Shown here: one piece after another, positions 36,367-45,579 of the stretch
How positions within the stretch are numbered: the first letter of the stretch is position 1
How the letters are laid out: every line of letters starts with the position of its first letter
Assembly (NCBI RefSeq): GCF_014306105.1
Contig: NZ_JACRVF010000001.1
Span: forward strand, 822,413 to 886,412
DNA: 64,000 bases
Origin: Pontibacter cellulosilyticus
GTDB lineage: Bacteria > Bacteroidota > Bacteroidia > Cytophagales > Hymenobacteraceae
Reading direction: 5' to 3'
The notes under the pieces: generated by a model
What the model was told of the DNA's origin: nothing
Database searches by the model: none
What the model saw: only the letters and a program-made list of their open reading frames with translations
Made by a program: the position numbers and the translations under genes

Positions 36367-36683
36367 GGTTTATTTTGTTTTATGTTAGAGAATATCGTGT
36401 CGAGTTGGTTAAAACGGTCTTCCCAGATCTTCCTGAACTGTTCCAGCCATTTGTCTATTTCTTTCATTTTAGCAACCTCCAGCTGGTAGTAAATTTCGCG
36501 CCCCTGCTGTTCCTGTTTTACTAGCTGGCATTCTACAAGTATCTGCAAGTGCTTTGAAACAGCCTGCCTGCTGGTGTCAAAATGTTCGGCTATCGCATTC
36601 GGCGTCATGGCCTGCAAAGCAATTAACCCAATAATGGCTCTTCGGGTAGGGTCTGCTATCGCCTGAAAAACGTCTCTTCTCAT
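36363..36683 (-). CDS. ArsR/SmtB family winged-helix regulator
   Basis: A 106-residue regulator: [37 protein letters not shown] recognition helix, and the wing [14 protein letters not shown]. No metal-binding Cys motif is visible, so it belongs to the non-metal ArsR group that pairs with AHSA1-domain genes. First gene of the two-gene operon. Confidence 0.93.
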   Translation of the reverse strand: MRRDVFQAIADPTRRAIIGLIALQAMTPNAIAEHFDTSRQAVSKHLQILVECQLVKQEQQGREIYYQLEVAKMKEIDKWLEQFRKIWEDRFNQLDTIFSNIKQNKP

Positions 36684-36888
36684 ACCTCAGTTAAAATATG
36701 CAACCGTTTGCTTGCTAATATACGTGCAACTATTCGGTTGCGTTAATTATTTGAGATTTATATTTTGTGTAACCGACTGAATTAGCAGCAGTTATATGTG
36801 GATAGTATGAAGTATTTTCTATCTACCTGCACCATCTTGTTATAGCTTTTAGCTCCCGCTGGCGCTGGTATTAAAGTACAAGCCTTAC

Positions 36889-37197
36889 ATGAGCAGGAAG
36901 TATAATTTTCATAACAAGGAAGGGCTATACTTTGTAAGCTTTGCGGTGGTGTACTGGAATGATGTGCTCACGCGGGAGGAGTACTTTGCCATACAGCCGG
37001 CAGTAGTGGATGCTAAGACCTCGCAGCATGCGCAGCTCCTGCGAGCGTCTGGTAGTATAGACTTTTGCTACATCACATCAGACGCTCGCGGGACCTTCGG
37101 ACACCGCGAGGTCTTTGGCCCCACAGATTTCGGTGAGGCACCGGCAATTCTGGCAGCAGCACAAAAAACCCATCGAGCTGTGAAGCGCTGCCTTTAA
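36889..37197 (+). pseudogene. RAYT (REP-associated tyrosine transposase) N-terminal remnant
   Basis: The first 33 residues, MSRKYNFHNKEGLYFVSFAV and VYWNDVLTREEYF, match the N-terminus of Y1/IS200-like RAYT transposases. The catalytic HUH motif and Tyr are missing. The frame then continues by chance through a REP-like hairpin element (37035-37115) and ends with unrelated residues. The apparent 102-residue ORF is therefore not an intact gene. Confidence 0.75.
37035..37115 (-). repeat. REP-like hairpin element, copy 2
   Basis: GCGAGCGTCTGGT (37041-37053) and CAGACGCTCGC (37079-37089) form the hairpin; GACACCGCGAGGTCTT (37100-37115) is the exact reverse complement of the flank of copy 1 at 31025-31040. 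It lies inside the RAYT remnant. Confidence 0.85.
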
Positions 37198-37313
37198 CTC
37201 CCTATGCTATTAAATTTCCGCCCACCCTCAATTTAATGCTCTGCCTTAAAAGATCCCAGGCTTATAAGTTCAGGCAAGCTTAACTTTATCAACTCAACGG
37301 TATCATGGAGGTG

Positions 37314-38600
37314 TTACCACCTGTTACCTTTACCATTACTGTTACACTTCTTGTCACCGCGATAAGCAATTGGATCAGGATTACCGTCTGGGTCACCTAG
37401 TGCATAACAATTAAAACCTAATTCGCCTAGCAGTAGCAAACCTGCTACATGTGGCGCTGCCATAGAAGTGCCGCTAATGACTCTATAGCCTCCGTCATTC
37501 CAAGACGACAAGACTTGATAACCTGGGGCGGCATAATCTATAGGTGGATTACCCCAGTTAGACCAGCTAACTAGCCAGTCATTGCTATTAATAGCAGATA
37601 TTGTAAAAATATTCGGACCATTTACTCGAGCCGGAGAATAATTGTTAGCGTCTTCGCCGTCATTACCGGCAGAAATGGTAAACTTAACAATTGCAGAAGC
37701 TGCTAACACCGCATCTTCAAATGCCTGATTAGGAGGTCCGCCCAAACTCATGTTTGCCACATCACCACTAGCCCCGTTAGCAGCTACATAATCTACACCG
37801 GCAGTAACGCCGGAATAAGTGCCGCTGCCGGTGTAATCCAGTACCTTAACGGCTACTACAGTAGCATCTGCAGCCACACCAACCACACCCACATTATTGT
37901 TTTTTGCAGCTATAGTTCCTGCCACATGGGTACCGTGGCCATTCTTGTCATCGGGTGTAAGATCAGGGTCTGATGTAAATACAGACATGCTTCTTGTAAC
38001 ATCTACATTCAGATCCGGATGATCCAGATCAATTCCTGAATCAAGAACCCATGCAGTTTTGCCGGCTCCGTTTCCGGGTCCTCCTACTCTCTGGATACCC
38101 CATGGAACATCCTGCGTACTCTCACTTCCGCCGTCTTTAGGGCCTTTACCCGCTGGAGGCGCAAGCTTAATTACTCTGTCCTGCTCAATATAAGCTACAC
38201 GTGGATCTCGACGCAGTTGCTGTAACTCAGCGATGGAAAGACCTACTGCCATACCCTTAATGGCTGTTCCAAAAACACGATCGATCTTGTCTGAAGCTAT
38301 ACCTTTGCCCCTAAGCAGTGCCTGGCTGGCTGCTCTCATTTTTGCCTGTCGTCTTTCATAGTTGTCTGAGCTACTCAGGCCAAAATCAGCATCATCTTTA
38401 AATACCACAATGTATTTACCAGGTATAACAGCCCCGTTCTCCTGTAGTCCCTGGGCTTCGTTTGTGCTAGTGCTACTAAGTGGAGCTACTTCTTCAAGAG
38501 TACCCTTCTCACAGGATGAGATCGTAAACGCCGCTGCTACTACCCAAATACACACTATTGCTGGCTTCAGGCTTTTGTTGAGATAAATATCCTTTCTCAT
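37314..38600 (-). CDS. S8 family subtilase with inhibitor I9 domain, lipoprotein
   Basis: 428 residues with a lipoprotein signal (lipobox ISSC, Cys30), an I9 propeptide (about 57-146; GKYIVVFKDD ... RVAYIEQDRVIKL) and a proteinase K-like subtilase domain. Triad residues are D187 (WVLDSGID), H222 (GHGTHVAGTIAA) and S379 (SGTSMAAPHVAG), with Asn313 (SAGNDG) as oxyanion residue. The I9 domain should fold the protease and then be removed. Predicted envelope or surface protease; unrelated in detail to the other S8 gene at 22018. Confidence 0.94.
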   Translation of the reverse strand: MRKDIYLNKSLKPAIVCIWVVAAAFTISSCEKGTLEEVAPLSSTSTNEAQGLQENGAVIPGKYIVVFKDDADFGLSSSDNYERRQAKMRAASQALLRGKGIASDKIDRVFGTAIKGMAVGLSIAELQQLRRDPRVAYIEQDRVIKLAPPAGKGPKDGGSESTQDVPWGIQRVGGPGNGAGKTAWVLDSGIDLDHPDLNVDVTRSMSVFTSDPDLTPDDKNGHGTHVAGTIAAKNNNVGVVGVAADATVVAVKVLDYTGSGTYSGVTAGVDYVAANGASGDVANMSLGGPPNQAFEDAVLAASAIVKFTISAGNDGEDANNYSPARVNGPNIFTISAINSNDWLVSWSNWGNPPIDYAAPGYQVLSSWNDGGYRVISGTSMAAPHVAGLLLLGELGFNCYALGDPDGNPDPIAYRGDKKCNSNGKGNRW

Positions 38601-38808
38601 ATCTTAAAGTTTATATAGTGAAAATTCTACATTACATCTCATGAATTTCATCTACAACTGTAGCTTTGCGGAACAATGTATTGATGAGAGTCAGTTAACT
38701 GCCACTAGACGAAACACTTATAACATATTACTACTCTGATACTTACATTATGTTACTTAAACTTCATGCTACCAATGAGAAGCTGTACCTGTCCGGCTAT
38801 AATAGAAG

Positions 38809-38842
38809 AAGGGCTGATGATGCTTCAGCCCTTTAAAAATTT
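38809..38842. terminator. Orphan terminator-like hairpin
   Basis: AAGGGCTGA (38809-38817) with TCAGCCCTT (38825-38833), followed by TAAAAATTTT. It precedes a decayed pentapeptide-repeat gene and has no obvious intact upstream gene on the plus strand. Confidence 0.6.
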
Positions 38843-38854
38843 TACTCTTACTAA

Positions 38855-39563
38855 ATATTTATCCTGTTTTACCTACACCAGGAGGGCGTTGATCTTCGGA
38901 GCCTGTACGAGGAGTTTGGCTTCTTGAAAGGAACAGACCTGCAAGGGGTAAATTTATACGGAGCAGACTTTTCGAACGCAGAGCTTGCATAGCCGAACCT
39001 GAGCCAAACCACCCTTACCAACTCCGACTGAACAAAGCCATGCTGGACTGCGCCAATTTAACCTCCGCTAAATTAGCCAACTCCGACCTTTCTGATGCCT
39101 GGCTCCGAAATACTAAACTAGACCGGGCCGACCTGAGCTTCGCTAACTTCCGTGGTGCTTACGTAAGCGGAGCCAGCCTGCGAAGAACCAACTTAAACGT
39201 AGCCAGATTAAGCCACGCTTTTTTTCATACCGCAGACTTAAGCGGTGCTACCTTCCAGTTTGCCAAACTGGACAGTACCGATCTGAACGGGGCCAAGCTA
39301 AGAGATGCCGACCTGTCGCTGGCTGACATGTGGGGCATGAAGCTATTTAATGCCGATCTCACAAAGGCCAAACTTACATTCTCCATTTTAGTAGGTCCGA
39401 CTTAGAAGACGCTGTACTGGATAATGCTGACCTGAAAGGAGCAAACCTGCGGGGTATAAACCTTAAAAATACAAGCCTTCACGGGGCCGATCTCCGCAAC
39501 GTCTGTTATTTAAACGAAGCTGCTTTAAGGGATGCCGATACAACAGGTATACTTTTGCGGTAG
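38855..39563 (+). pseudogene. Pentapeptide-repeat protein pseudogene
   Basis: A(D/N)LxxA-type repeats are readable across three frames: DLQGVNLYGADFSNAELA then a TAG (38990), NLSQTTLTNSD then TGA (39029), a shift into the frame 39040-39405 (DCANLTSAKLANSDLSDAWL and onward), and another shift to the frame ending DLKGANLRGINLKN ... GILLR with TAG at 39561. Two in-frame stops and at least two frameshifts, with no good start codon, show decay. Intact members form right-handed quadrilateral helices; the original role here is unknown. Confidence 0.85.
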
Positions 39564-39709
39564 TGGCAGGAGCTATACCTTTTAATCACCTGATTCAGCT
39601 TATGTTAGCAGTGGTCATCCGGGAGTTGGTATAATATTTTTTTAGGTGCAGGCAGAAATGCTTGTTTTGCCATTACTAAAAACTCACACGCTACCAACAC
39701 TATAAAACT

Positions 39710-40477
39710 ATGCTGAAGAACAAAGACCTGCTCACGCTTCTAACCCGGATTTTTTTAGGCTATATTTTTCTCTCTGCCGGTATCTGCAAACTTACCCACG
39801 GCAACTTTGGGCAGATAATAGGACCGCCCTGGCTGGAGGAACGGCTGGCAGCGTATGGTCTGAGCCTGTTTGCGGAGGTGGTGGCGGTGAGCCAGGTGGT
39901 GTGTGGTGCGCTGCTGCTCTCGCAACGGTTTAGTTTATTGGGTGCCGTTATGCTGGTGCCCATGAACATAGCCATACTTGCTGTAACAGTTTCGCAGCAA
40001 TGGGCGGGAACACCATTCATTAATGCTGTCCTGCTGCTGCTGAACCTTTTCCTGTTGGTTAGGGAGTACCCCAAATTCAGTTTTTTACTGCAGCTCAATA
40101 CTACTTTCAAAATCAAACCGACAAGAATAGATCAGATCGGTCAGAATGTATTTAGCTGGCTGAGCCTGGGCTTTAGCTTTCTTACGATGGCAGCTGCATC
40201 CTATAATTTGGTGCTCACTAATCTGTTTGCCGTACTGGCCTTCGCGAGCTTTGCCTTAACTATTATCTACAAGGGTGTACAGCATAAGCTCGATGTGCTG
40301 CTGCTTACCTTGCCCTTTGTAACGATGACAGTTCTGACGCTCGGGAGAATAATACCCTTTGCCGAACCCCTTCTGGCTCTGCTGGTACTTGTTGAGGCGC
40401 TGTTACTTATTGTCAGGCTTTTATTGGGGCTAAGAAGAAGGGGAGAAACGACCCAGGCTGCAACGGCTTTGTCTTGA
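39710..40477 (+). CDS. DoxX/MauE-like membrane protein
   Basis: 255 residues with about seven hydrophobic segments. The N-terminal LTRIFLGYIFLSAGICKL and the GPPWLEERLAAYGL / VCGALLLSQRF segments resemble the DoxX family. The C-terminal half has additional helices and a basic end. Function unknown, possibly redox or quinone related by family association. Monocistronic. Confidence 0.75.
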   Translation: MLKNKDLLTLLTRIFLGYIFLSAGICKLTHGNFGQIIGPPWLEERLAAYGLSLFAEVVAVSQVVCGALLLSQRFSLLGAVMLVPMNIAILAVTVSQQWAGTPFINAVLLLLNLFLLVREYPKFSFLLQLNTTFKIKPTRIDQIGQNVFSWLSLGFSFLTMAAASYNLVLTNLFAVLAFASFALTIIYKGVQHKLDVLLLTLPFVTMTVLTLGRIIPFAEPLLALLVLVEALLLIVRLLLGLRRRGETTQAATALS

Positions 40478-40547
40478 TAGCAGGAGGTCTTTGCTTGTGT
40501 AAGTTTGTAGGTGATTTTTTGTGGGTATAGAGTGTTCGCAGGTGTAA

Positions 40548-40645
40548 GTCATCCCCCTACCCCAAGTAGGAATTTAAGCAGGAGTAATCATCCCCTGTCC
40601 CTCCCAAATTAGTGTCGAAATCAGGGACTTAAAAGGGATGATTAC
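40548..40645. repeat. Degraded REPIN-like element (TCATCCCC family)
   Basis: Begins GTCATCCCCCTACCCC with CTACCCCAAGTAGG hairpin, and contains GTAATCATCCC (40584-40594) inverted as GGGATGATTAC (40635-40645). Related to the perfect element at 30829-30970. Confidence 0.7.
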
Positions 40646-40729
40646 GTATTGCCGAACACAAACTGGCAAGAACACAAAGGATGCTGATGTTGATGGAACG
40701 AACTGACGAACAACCTTTGTGTCATGCGC

Positions 40730-41140
40730 CTATAGGGTAGCCGCTGGTTTTCTGTTGGCTATCGCCAGCACAAAGGCAAACAGAAAGAACACCGACTCTG
40801 TCACCAGCCATTGGTTTCCGAAATCTCCAAGAGCTCCTTCTGAGAAAATAGTAATGGTACGTGATACGGCGTACAAGCCCCACAGCAGGCACAAAAACAG
40901 CAGGCCTTTTTGCGTATCGCGCAGCATCAGGTACATCAGGCTAATAAAGAGCGTCATCCCCACGCCACCATATACGCCCCTAATAGAGCTGAAAGCATCG
41001 GTGTTGTTTAACTGCACATTTACCAGGTCCATCACGGCCTGCGGGTTGGCAAAAGCCATTACGCTTACAGACAGTAGGCTTAGCGCTGAAAGTAGGATAA
41101 AGCCTTTTGAGGCCAGGTTTACGAGTCTTTTCTTTTTCAT
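40730..41140 (-). CDS. DUF4345-like small membrane protein
   Basis: 136 residues from the ATG at 41140 (the longer frame to 41209 adds an unlikely N-terminus). Four membrane helices: GFILLSALSLLSVSVMAF, GMTLFISLMYLML, GLLFLCLLWGLYAVSRTITI and ESVFFLFAFVLAIA. The SSIRGVYGG segment is typical of DUF4345. No function known. Confidence 0.78.
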   Translation of the reverse strand: MKKKRLVNLASKGFILLSALSLLSVSVMAFANPQAVMDLVNVQLNNTDAFSSIRGVYGGVGMTLFISLMYLMLRDTQKGLLFLCLLWGLYAVSRTITIFSEGALGDFGNQWLVTESVFFLFAFVLAIANRKPAATL

Positions 41141-41656
41141 AATTTGTGGATTTAAGTTTATAGGACAAAGGTGGGAAGTCTCGGATATCTTAACCTTGAT
41201 CAAAATCAATATTTCAGATTAAACCTTGTGGTATAAACCTCGCTGAAGCTAAATGAATTAATTTCTGTCGTGGTATTGCATGTCGTAGCTGCTCCTTGCC
41301 CATGCAAATTATACCTTCAGCAAAAGTTACACTACGAGTTACAAGTCCGCATTAACAGAAACCTTATTGGCAGAATCCTTATGATTAAAACGGAGTGTAT
41401 TGATCAGCAAGCAGCGGTATAAACTATAAGCCTACTGGCTGGAAACAACATCGGGCCAACCTGTTTACTTCTTACTGCTGCTCTGGCTAAATAAGTTGAT
41501 AGAAGAAAAGAGCCTGCTTACCTTCAAAAAACATAGGTGCTAATTATATGTCGATATATAAAGGCATTTAAGCTAATTCATTATGAATCCTCTGAAGCGA
41601 ATCTTACTTTCAGCTAAGTTTATCACCATACATCAAGCAATCAAAGAAATAGCACT
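41141..41656. other. Intergenic region with repeat
   Basis: About 500 bases between divergent genes. Contains the repeat copy at 41309-41361; otherwise nothing recognised. Confidence 0.5.
41309..41361. repeat. Dispersed intergenic repeat, copy 2
   Basis: TATACCTTCAGC, GTTACA, TACGAG and AAGTCCGCATTAACAG follow the same order as the segment at 35699-35748. Confidence 0.5.
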
Positions 41657-42520
41657 ATGATCAATCAGCAAGAGATGATAGAGATTAGCCAGGCCGAAAC
41701 CTCTAAAACAAAAATTCTTATCTATTCGCTTTCTCTTGTCTTTTTAACGCTCATAGCTTTATGGTTCAGAGTACCACTGGAAGCGGAATTGCTTACCTTT
41801 ATAGAAAGACCTTTGGTTGCTAGTTTGATGGCAGGTTCTTTAATAAGGTTTCTTATCATTATCTGCCTGAGTGTTTTCATTGTTAAAAAGAGACTACTTG
41901 CCTTTAATGGCCTATACCCTTTCGATTTGCGCAATCCGTTATTGCTGTTACTTCTCCCTGTTATAGTTATCCTATTGTTGGCTTACTCCAGCTATGAAAT
42001 CTATTTTAAAGCTGAGCCTTTTATACTCTTTTTTTTTGGTTTAGCGCAAACCCTCGTTGGGGTTTTAGAAGAACTGCTTTTCAGGGGAATCATCCTCCCA
42101 CTATTGATCTTATACTTTGCAGGTAAAAATAAATCCATCTTAAAAGCTGTTTGGTTTTCTTCTTTGCTTTTTGGTGCCGTGCATGCCGTAGCATTAATCA
42201 GAAATCCTGAAAGCATTTGGGATGTTACAAACACCGTCATTTTTGCCATCGGCATAGGATTTTTATTTGCGTGCCTTTTGCTTAGATCCAGAAATATTTT
42301 AGTGCCGATCTTTCTTCACTTTCTGATAGACTTCACAAACGGGGCCGGTGACTTGAATGAGGTAGAGGTACTTACGCCAACCCCTACAACGAGCACTATT
42401 GTACTTACGCTTGCCGTTGTCACGGCCATGAGTCTTTTCTTCATCGGCATCGGCTATTGGCTGATGAAGCGCGTTCAGAAGGAAGAATGGCTCCAAAAGG
42501 CTGCCATGATACATGTCTGA
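41657..42520 (+). CDS. CPBP family intramembrane metalloprotease
   Basis: 287 residues with about eight membrane segments. The conserved CPBP (ABI/CAAX-like) motifs are EELLFRGIILPLL (EExxxR), FGAVHAVALI (FxxxH) and IFLHFLIDFTNG (HxxxD/N). These residues bind the catalytic metal in prenyl-protein processing and bacteriocin-immunity relatives. Substrate unknown; no bacteriocin genes nearby. Confidence 0.92.
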   Translation: MINQQEMIEISQAETSKTKILIYSLSLVFLTLIALWFRVPLEAELLTFIERPLVASLMAGSLIRFLIIICLSVFIVKKRLLAFNGLYPFDLRNPLLLLLLPVIVILLLAYSSYEIYFKAEPFILFFFGLAQTLVGVLEELLFRGIILPLLILYFAGKNKSILKAVWFSSLLFGAVHAVALIRNPESIWDVTNTVIFAIGIGFLFACLLLRSRNILVPIFLHFLIDFTNGAGDLNEVEVLTPTPTTSTIVLTLAVVTAMSLFFIGIGYWLMKRVQKEEWLQKAAMIHV

Positions 42521-42811
42521 TGCTATATCAGCGTCTTCAGCATTTGTAAGGTTCAAGCTATTTAACCTATACTTTACTTCATCTAATGATGATATACACG
42601 CTGCCCCAGGCTTATGCTTTTTGATTTTTCTAAATGCTACACCTCCTGACAGTGTAGCATCATGAGCTGCAAACTCACTTCAGCATTACTTACAAGCTTG
42701 CTCTAAAGAACAATCTATACTTGGCCCCCGCTGGCACGGGCTTTAAGCTAGTGGATGCATGTTTAAAAGCGCAGATGATAAACGTCATCATAAAAGCCTT
42801 TACAAAACTTC
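42521..42811. other. Intergenic region with CCGCTGGC repeat trace
   Basis: About 290 bases. CCCCCGCTGGCACGGGCTTT at 42725 resembles the repeat fragments at 35646 and 36850. No gene seen. Confidence 0.45.
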
Positions 42812-43330
42812 TCAAAGGCGACCATTCGATCTGGCTATTTCATAATCTGCCTTTTCAAAGATCTTAATCCCGCTGTAACCAACCTGCTTATACTTTAGTA
42901 ACCGAAACATGTACCTGGGATCGGGATAATCGGCATAGTACTCCAGTTGCTCTACTCCTTCTAACTTATTTCCTTCGGAGATGGGCCGCATTTTGCACAG
43001 CCTGAATTTCTCCTGGATTCTTTGAATCGCTTTATCCGGACTAACATTATATAAAATACGTGAGGGGCTGTTATTGCTGTAGTATAATACACACCATGCC
43101 ATAGTTCCCTCCCTTGTTAAATTCGGATTATATGCCCAAACAGCTTTTCCCATAACTCCGTCAGTTGGTTTACTGTCAGATATAAACTCCCACCCTTTTT
43201 GTGTCAGCTTTCTGTCAATTTCAGGCACCTCCATTTGCCTTAGTTTAAGCAGGTTTCGCAGTGTAAGCTTTTGAGTTAGTGCAGGAACAGAAATAAACAA
43301 TGAAACCAAGCAAATAAAGAGTCCTTTCAT
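42812..43330 (-). CDS. Hypothetical secreted protein, 172 aa
   Basis: Signal peptide (about residues 1-19, LFISVPALTQ), then a soluble domain with KLTQKGWEFISDSKP and IQEKFRLCKMRPISEG. I do not recognise the family. Its start lies 146 bp from the divergent lipoprotein gene. Confidence 0.7.
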   Translation of the reverse strand: MKGLFICLVSLFISVPALTQKLTLRNLLKLRQMEVPEIDRKLTQKGWEFISDSKPTDGVMGKAVWAYNPNLTREGTMAWCVLYYSNNSPSRILYNVSPDKAIQRIQEKFRLCKMRPISEGNKLEGVEQLEYYADYPDPRYMFRLLKYKQVGYSGIKIFEKADYEIARSNGRL

Positions 43331-43475
43331 ATGAGTAGCAATCAGTCAATAATAATCATGTGTAACGGCAGATACATAAGTCTATAACATAGCACACAAA
43401 AATTACATCTTTTAAAAATAATTGATTTACTTTATATAAAATAAACTTAATATTCCATTCAAAACCTACCTGCTC

Positions 43476-44693
43476 ATGCGGAAAAATTTACTTTTTGGTA
43501 TTCTTGCTATCAGTGCCTTATTCAGTTGTGACAAAGAAAACTCACCTGAACCAATGTTGAAAGTGTCTGAATTTAATTTTAGGCTCGATACATCTCCCAA
43601 AGTAGCTGATTATGAACTGATCGTATCTCAGAGAGATGGAAAAGTACTACTGGATACCCTGGTCGCATCGCATGAGAACCATAAGTTGAGCGTGAAATCT
43701 GCAGACACGGAATTTGACATTACCACTATCACAGTAGACCCTACTACTCTGATGAACAACATAAAAACTTATGCAAAGGTAAATCCTAACAACTGGCACA
43801 TTAACAATTTTGGCACAGCTACAACAAAGCAAAGGGAGAAAACGCGTGTTACCTATACAAATTTACCTTCATACGATAGCAACTTCCTGTTTATGGCAAG
43901 GGAGTTGGGAAGCTGGAGTACCTCATGGTCTGGTAGTACTCTAACAGTAGATTTTAACAGGTTATTACCAACCGACCAGGCTTACCTCTTACTTCCTAAG
44001 TATGGTAAGTATATTTTAAGCGATGTCACAACAGCTCAAAAAAGTATAGATTTTTCTGAAGCTAAGAATACGATCAAAACAAAGTATAACAACAAACCTG
44101 CCGGTATCACAAACCTAAGGTCATATTTATATGGTTATGCAAATGACGGCGTATCAACTTACAAGATGATGCTTTTTAGTGCATTCAATGGCCCAACTGA
44201 AGAATACGACCTGCAGCACCCCCCTACAGGATTCGACCTATTTGATTTCAATATGCAGTACCACGATGCAGATAAGAACTGGCATATCTATAGCTTTAAT
44301 GGGATAAGTACTATACCTACCGAAATTAACTTCTTAGGGAAAGCTGATTTTACTGTAAATAAGTCAGCATTTGACGACTTCCAGATTGCATTCGAAGCAG
44401 ATAAGCCTAGCATTTACAACACCTGGTGGTCTTCTACAGATGCTAATTTAAAAGCTAGCTGGGAAGTTTATTCTTCTCCGGCGGACAACAGTTTTAATCC
44501 AAAAGCTCTTTTAGAAAATCTTAAAAGTAAAACGCTAGCAGGTAATTCTTCCTTGGCTTTCAAACTTGTGTCTGTTACCTCTCAAACCGCTACAGATCGC
44601 AACCACCAGGCATTTCTAGACTATCTGTATAATGCGACTGTACGCAAGGATAATCCAATCAGGCATACCAGAAAAATATACAAATCTTTTTAA
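43476..44693 (+). CDS. Hypothetical lipoprotein, 405 aa
   Basis: Lipoprotein signal with lipobox LFSC (Cys18) followed by DKENSPEP. The mature part is beta-rich (NFRLDTSPKVADYELIVSQR, SGSTLTVDFNRLLPTDQAYL), suggesting a surface or periplasmic domain protein. No T9SS domain. Family unknown. Two hairpins follow at 44799 and 44911. Confidence 0.75.
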   Translation: MRKNLLFGILAISALFSCDKENSPEPMLKVSEFNFRLDTSPKVADYELIVSQRDGKVLLDTLVASHENHKLSVKSADTEFDITTITVDPTTLMNNIKTYAKVNPNNWHINNFGTATTKQREKTRVTYTNLPSYDSNFLFMARELGSWSTSWSGSTLTVDFNRLLPTDQAYLLLPKYGKYILSDVTTAQKSIDFSEAKNTIKTKYNNKPAGITNLRSYLYGYANDGVSTYKMMLFSAFNGPTEEYDLQHPPTGFDLFDFNMQYHDADKNWHIYSFNGISTIPTEINFLGKADFTVNKSAFDDFQIAFEADKPSIYNTWWSSTDANLKASWEVYSSPADNSFNPKALLENLKSKTLAGNSSLAFKLVSVTSQTATDRNHQAFLDYLYNATVRKDNPIRHTRKIYKSF

Positions 44694-44798
44694 AATGAGC
44701 CGAAAGGTAAAGTTTAGTCATATTATGCCGACACTGTTTCTAGCCTTAGAACAAAGCTAGCACCGGCCGGTGTGCAGCCAGTATGCTATTTATATTTT

Positions 44799-44823
44799 AG
44801 GCACGAGTTAGTAGCTCGTGCCT
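44799..44823. terminator. Hairpin after the 405-aa lipoprotein gene
   Basis: AGGCACGAG pairs with CTCGTGCCT across a 7-nt loop, followed by TTCTT. It may be a terminator or a repeat-derived hairpin (cacgag/ctcgtg motif). Confidence 0.55.
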
Positions 44824-44910
44824 TTCTTGTACTAAGCACTTTACCTAAAGAACAGGAAGCACCATCAGTTTTTATCGGCACTTCACTCCTACTATACCTT
44901 ATAAAACCTG

Positions 44911-44940
44911 AAGGGGCTACCTGTAGCAGGTGCCCCTTTA
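44911..44940. terminator. Hairpin between convergent genes
   Basis: AAGGGGC/GCCCCTT with inner TACCTG/CAGGT pairing, ending TTTA; 34 bp from the YceI stop codon. Probable bidirectional terminator. Confidence 0.65.
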
Positions 44941-44973
44941 GAAAACAGATGGTTATACTTTGCACTAAGCGAA

Positions 44974-45579
44974 CTACCTCTTATGTGCCGTCAGGTCAAA
45001 CGTGATGTCTACCTCTGGCAAAATGTGGTGCTCTCCTAGCTCAGGATCGGCGGCGTAGGTCATACCCCATTTAGTTCTGTTCAGCTTAAAGTTTGCATCC
45101 AGCTCCAGGTTGCTACCTGCAAGTTTTATCTTAGCCGGAAACGTGATAGGGTGTGTCTGCCCCAACATGGTAAAGTTACCAGTTACGGTGTAGTTGGCTC
45201 CCTCCGTTGTATTGGAAAGGGGCTGCACCTCCGTGATCTTGAAAGTAGCTGCAGGATGCAGTGCCAGGTTAAAAAAGTCAGGGCTCTTGAGGTGCTCTAG
45301 CAGCACCGGCTTTACTTCTGCAGGTAAATCAAAGTTCTCGATGGTCGCGATCGGAATGGTGAAGGTGCCGGCACTTACCTTCCCATCTTCAACTTGGATA
45401 TCCTGGCTCTGCACCTGGAAAGAGCCATCGTGAAACAGGCCCGGACTGTAGCCTTTCCATTTTACAACAGAGCTGCTCTCTTGAAGCGCAAAAGTGCTTT
45501 TGTCAACTTCTTCTTCTTCGCAGCTTGTAAAGCAAAAAGCACTGAAAAGAACGCACGCAGATAAAATTACTTTTTTCAT
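44974..45579 (-). CDS. YceI family lipoprotein
   Basis: 201 residues with lipobox FTSC (Cys20) then EEEEVDK, and a YceI domain (about 32-198): SSVVKWKGYSPGLFHDGSFQ, LEHLKSPDFFNLALHPAATF, TGNFTMLGQTHPITFPAK. Unlike the YceI gene at 9982, this version is membrane anchored. Predicted periplasmic lipid-binding protein. Confidence 0.93.
   Translation of the reverse strand: MKKVILSACVLFSAFCFTSCEEEEVDKSTFALQESSSVVKWKGYSPGLFHDGSFQVQSQDIQVEDGKVSAGTFTIPIATIENFDLPAEVKPVLLEHLKSPDFFNLALHPAATFKITEVQPLSNTTEGANYTVTGNFTMLGQTHPITFPAKIKLAGSNLELDANFKLNRTKWGMTYAADPELGEHHILPEVDITFDLTAHKR

Noticed and set aside
36889..37197. 102-aa ORF as an intact small gene
   Set aside because: Only the first third resembles RAYT; the rest translates a hairpin repeat present elsewhere in non-coding DNA.
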